Source of the DNA: an uncultured Prevotella sp.
GTDB lineage: Bacteria > Bacteroidota > Bacteroidia > Bacteroidales > Bacteroidaceae
Direction of reading: 5' to 3'
NCBI GenBank assembly: GCA_905211345.1
Contig: CAJMAO010000032.1
Location: 1 to 15,474, forward strand
DNA: 15,474 nucleotides
Below are positions 13,928 to 15,474 of this stretch, piece by piece; positions within the stretch are counted from its first letter, which is position 1, and every line of letters starts with the position of its first letter. A program made the position numbers and the translations under genes. Under the pieces are notes generated by a model that was given only the letters and a program-made list of their open reading frames with translations, did not search any database and was not told the DNA's origin.

Positions 13928-15313
13928 ATGAGAAAAACTTTATTCACGGCAGCTTTGCTGCTCGGGGCGCTGACAAGCGCGAACGCGAGCGTCAATACTG
14001 ACGCCGCAAAGACCAATTACACGGATACGCAGTGGGAGTATTACGCCGCCGCCGAGTTCGCCGGAGGCAAGGGAACGAAGGAAGACCCGTACCTGATTGC
14101 CACCCCGGAGCAGTTTGCCAAGATTGCCGTCGAGGTGGAAAACCTCGGCTTCGACGACAACAACTGGGACAACATGTATTCTGACGGCGTGTATTTCAAG
14201 CAGGTTGCCGACCTCGTATTCAACGATGACGTGCTCGGAAAGACAACATGGGACGACCAAGGCGACCAAAGCGGCATCGACGCTACCAAGCTGAGGACTT
14301 TCGGCGGCATAGGATACATGACCGACCCCGATTGGGACTACCAGCGTTTCTCAGGCTATTATGACGGTGGCGGCTACAAAATCAAGGGCGTTTACCTGAA
14401 AGGCGAGAAATCGTCTACCGGCCTGTTCAACTTCACCGAGGGCGGCGAGATAAAGAACATTGTCGTAGAAGACACTTACATCAGCGGCAACGCCAACGTT
14501 GGCTTCATCGTAGGACAGGCTACGGGCACGACTATCCTGAACTGCCAGACCAGCGGCACGATATACTGCGGCGGCTCTTACCATGCCGGCATCGTGGGCA
14601 CGCTGACCGAGGGCGGCAAGGTGCTCAACTGCGTTACTTACGCATGGACATGGGGAAAGAACAACATCGGTGGACTTGTTGGCTCGGGCCGTTACTCTTC
14701 ACTCATCCAGAACTGCTACTTCGGCGGCTGGCTCGGCGGAGTAGGAAGCAACCTTGCTAAATTCCAATGGTGGGGAACCGTATGCCCTGAGCTTGGCATG
14801 GAGAGTGCCGAGACTACCTCGACCATTATCGACCCGGATGATCCCGAGGGCTTGGCAACAATCACTGTATGCGAAAATCCCAGCAAGGCCGTTGACTGCT
14901 TCTGGACCGACACATGCACCGTGCGCCACAAGCGCAATCCCACGAACCCGCTGAAATGGATGTCCGCTGAGAGCCATAACGACGACGCGAACTGCGACTT
15001 TGGTGTGTTCGAGAACTGCAAGGCCGTAGCACTGGCCGAAATCGAGGCTACCGTTGACGCGCTTAACGAGAAAGCCAAGAACATAGAAGGCGCGTGCCAG
15101 TGGGAAGTGGGCGAGGACGGACTGCCCGCATTGACATTTGAAGGCATGGGCACCGGCATCACTTCAGTGACCACTGACAAGGCCGAAGGCGTTTACGATG
15201 TTTACGGAATAGACGGAACCGTAGTGCGCCGCGGCATATCAAAGGCTGATGCCCTCAACGGTTTGACGAAGGGTGTTTACATCATGAACGGCAAGAAATA
15301 CGTGGTAAAATAA
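13928..15313 (+). CDS. Secreted GLUG-repeat protein with sorting-like C-terminus, function unknown
   Basis: A 461-residue exported protein. Residues 1-20 are a signal peptide (LTSANA before S21). GGKGTKEDPYLIATPEQFAKI (46-66) is the usual opening of Bacteroidetes GLUG-type surface proteins. Residues 140-265 hold degenerate repeats of about 26-30 residues: FSGYYDGGGYKIKGVYL, then NVGFIVGQATG (190-200), HAGIVGTLTEGG (219-230) and IGGLVGSGRY (247-256). Each is followed by an I/V-x-N-C turn (LNCQ, LNCV, QNCYF). Such repeats usually build a right-handed beta-solenoid. Residues 275-405 are unlike anything I recognise and cysteine-rich. The end, 410-461 (ITSVTTDKAEGVYDVYGIDG ... KGVYIMNGKKYVVK), is a sorting-like domain. 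It is the last gene of block 2, followed by a hairpin. A role in pectin binding or adhesion is inferred from context; an enzymatic beta-helix cannot be excluded. Confidence 0.88.
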   Translation: MRKTLFTAALLLGALTSANASVNTDAAKTNYTDTQWEYYAAAEFAGGKGTKEDPYLIATPEQFAKIAVEVENLGFDDNNWDNMYSDGVYFKQVADLVFNDDVLGKTTWDDQGDQSGIDATKLRTFGGIGYMTDPDWDYQRFSGYYDGGGYKIKGVYLKGEKSSTGLFNFTEGGEIKNIVVEDTYISGNANVGFIVGQATGTTILNCQTSGTIYCGGSYHAGIVGTLTEGGKVLNCVTYAWTWGKNNIGGLVGSGRYSSLIQNCYFGGWLGGVGSNLAKFQWWGTVCPELGMESAETTSTIIDPDDPEGLATITVCENPSKAVDCFWTDTCTVRHKRNPTNPLKWMSAESHNDDANCDFGVFENCKAVALAEIEATVDALNEKAKNIEGACQWEVGEDGLPALTFEGMGTGITSVTTDKAEGVYDVYGIDGTVVRRGISKADALNGLTKGVYIMNGKKYVVK

Positions 15314-15337
15314 CACGTTGATAGTCAATTACTTTCC

Positions 15338-15374
15338 AAGAGGCCGTCTTTTAGACTGTAAAAGACGGCCTTTT
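15338..15374 (+). terminator. Hairpin ending block 2, homologous to the one ending block 1
   Basis: A 12-bp perfect core (15342-15353 with 15359-15370), extended by four outer pairs including one G-U, encloses the 5-nt loop gactg. It begins 24 bp after the stop of the GLUG gene. Behind it lie further arms (15376-15396, caaaagacggtctttcgc) that can pair alternatively with the first ones, as at 10064-10116. Positions 15397-15474 show nothing else I can support. Confidence 0.75.
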
Positions 15375-15474
15375 ACACGACAAAAGACGGTCTTTCGCAA
15401 GGCAAAATGCCGCAAATGGGGTTCATCCGCAGTTTTGGTGTATTGGTATTCGTGGTAATAGGGCCTCAAAGAGG

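Overview
The window looks like a chromosomal piece of a Bacteroidales bacterium, most plausibly Prevotellaceae or a close relative. The reasons are a SusC/SusD pair, leaders without Shine-Dalgarno sequences but rich in A/T, a Bacteroidetes-type TAnnTTTG promoter box, GC-rich genes between AT-rich spacers, and secreted enzymes ending in short C-terminal sorting-like domains (G-V-Y-I ... K-V-x-K). The species cannot be named from sequence alone.

Layout, all genes on the + strand. Positions 1-346 hold a terminator-like hairpin closing an operon to the left, a ~79-bp element with terminal inverted repeats, and a long imperfect palindrome next to a promoter. A single AAA ATPase/DUF4143 gene (347-1630) follows, closed by a very strong hairpin (1648-1705). 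From 1816 to the end lies a pectin utilisation locus in two blocks. Block 1 is a PL1-type pectate lyase (1816-3639), a SusC-type transporter (3679-6927), a SusD-type lipoprotein (6961-8985) and, after a structured 187-bp spacer, a small secreted protein of unknown function (9173-10006). A terminator and a 437-bp repeat-rich spacer separate it from block 2: a CE8 pectinesterase (10444-11997), a second PL1-type lyase (12026-13894) and a secreted GLUG-repeat protein (13928-15313), closed by a hairpin homologous to the one ending block 1.

How the genes should work together (inference from known families): the CE8 esterase removes methyl groups from homogalacturonan, the two lyases cut the de-esterified chain by beta-elimination, and SusD/SusC capture and import the oligogalacturonides across the outer membrane. 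The two uncharacterised secreted proteins are candidates for pectin binding or surface organisation. All five non-SusCD proteins carry a signal peptide and a sorting-like C-terminus, suggesting a shared export or surface-attachment route, possibly type IX secretion. No regulator (hybrid two-component system or sigma/anti-sigma pair), exopolygalacturonase or unsaturated-galacturonyl hydrolase is present, so regulation and final breakdown must be encoded elsewhere.

The less explained parts are the two secreted orphan proteins, the acidic inserts in SusC and SusD, the unusually strong DNA identity between the 3' ends of the two lyase genes, and several families of intergenic palindromes.
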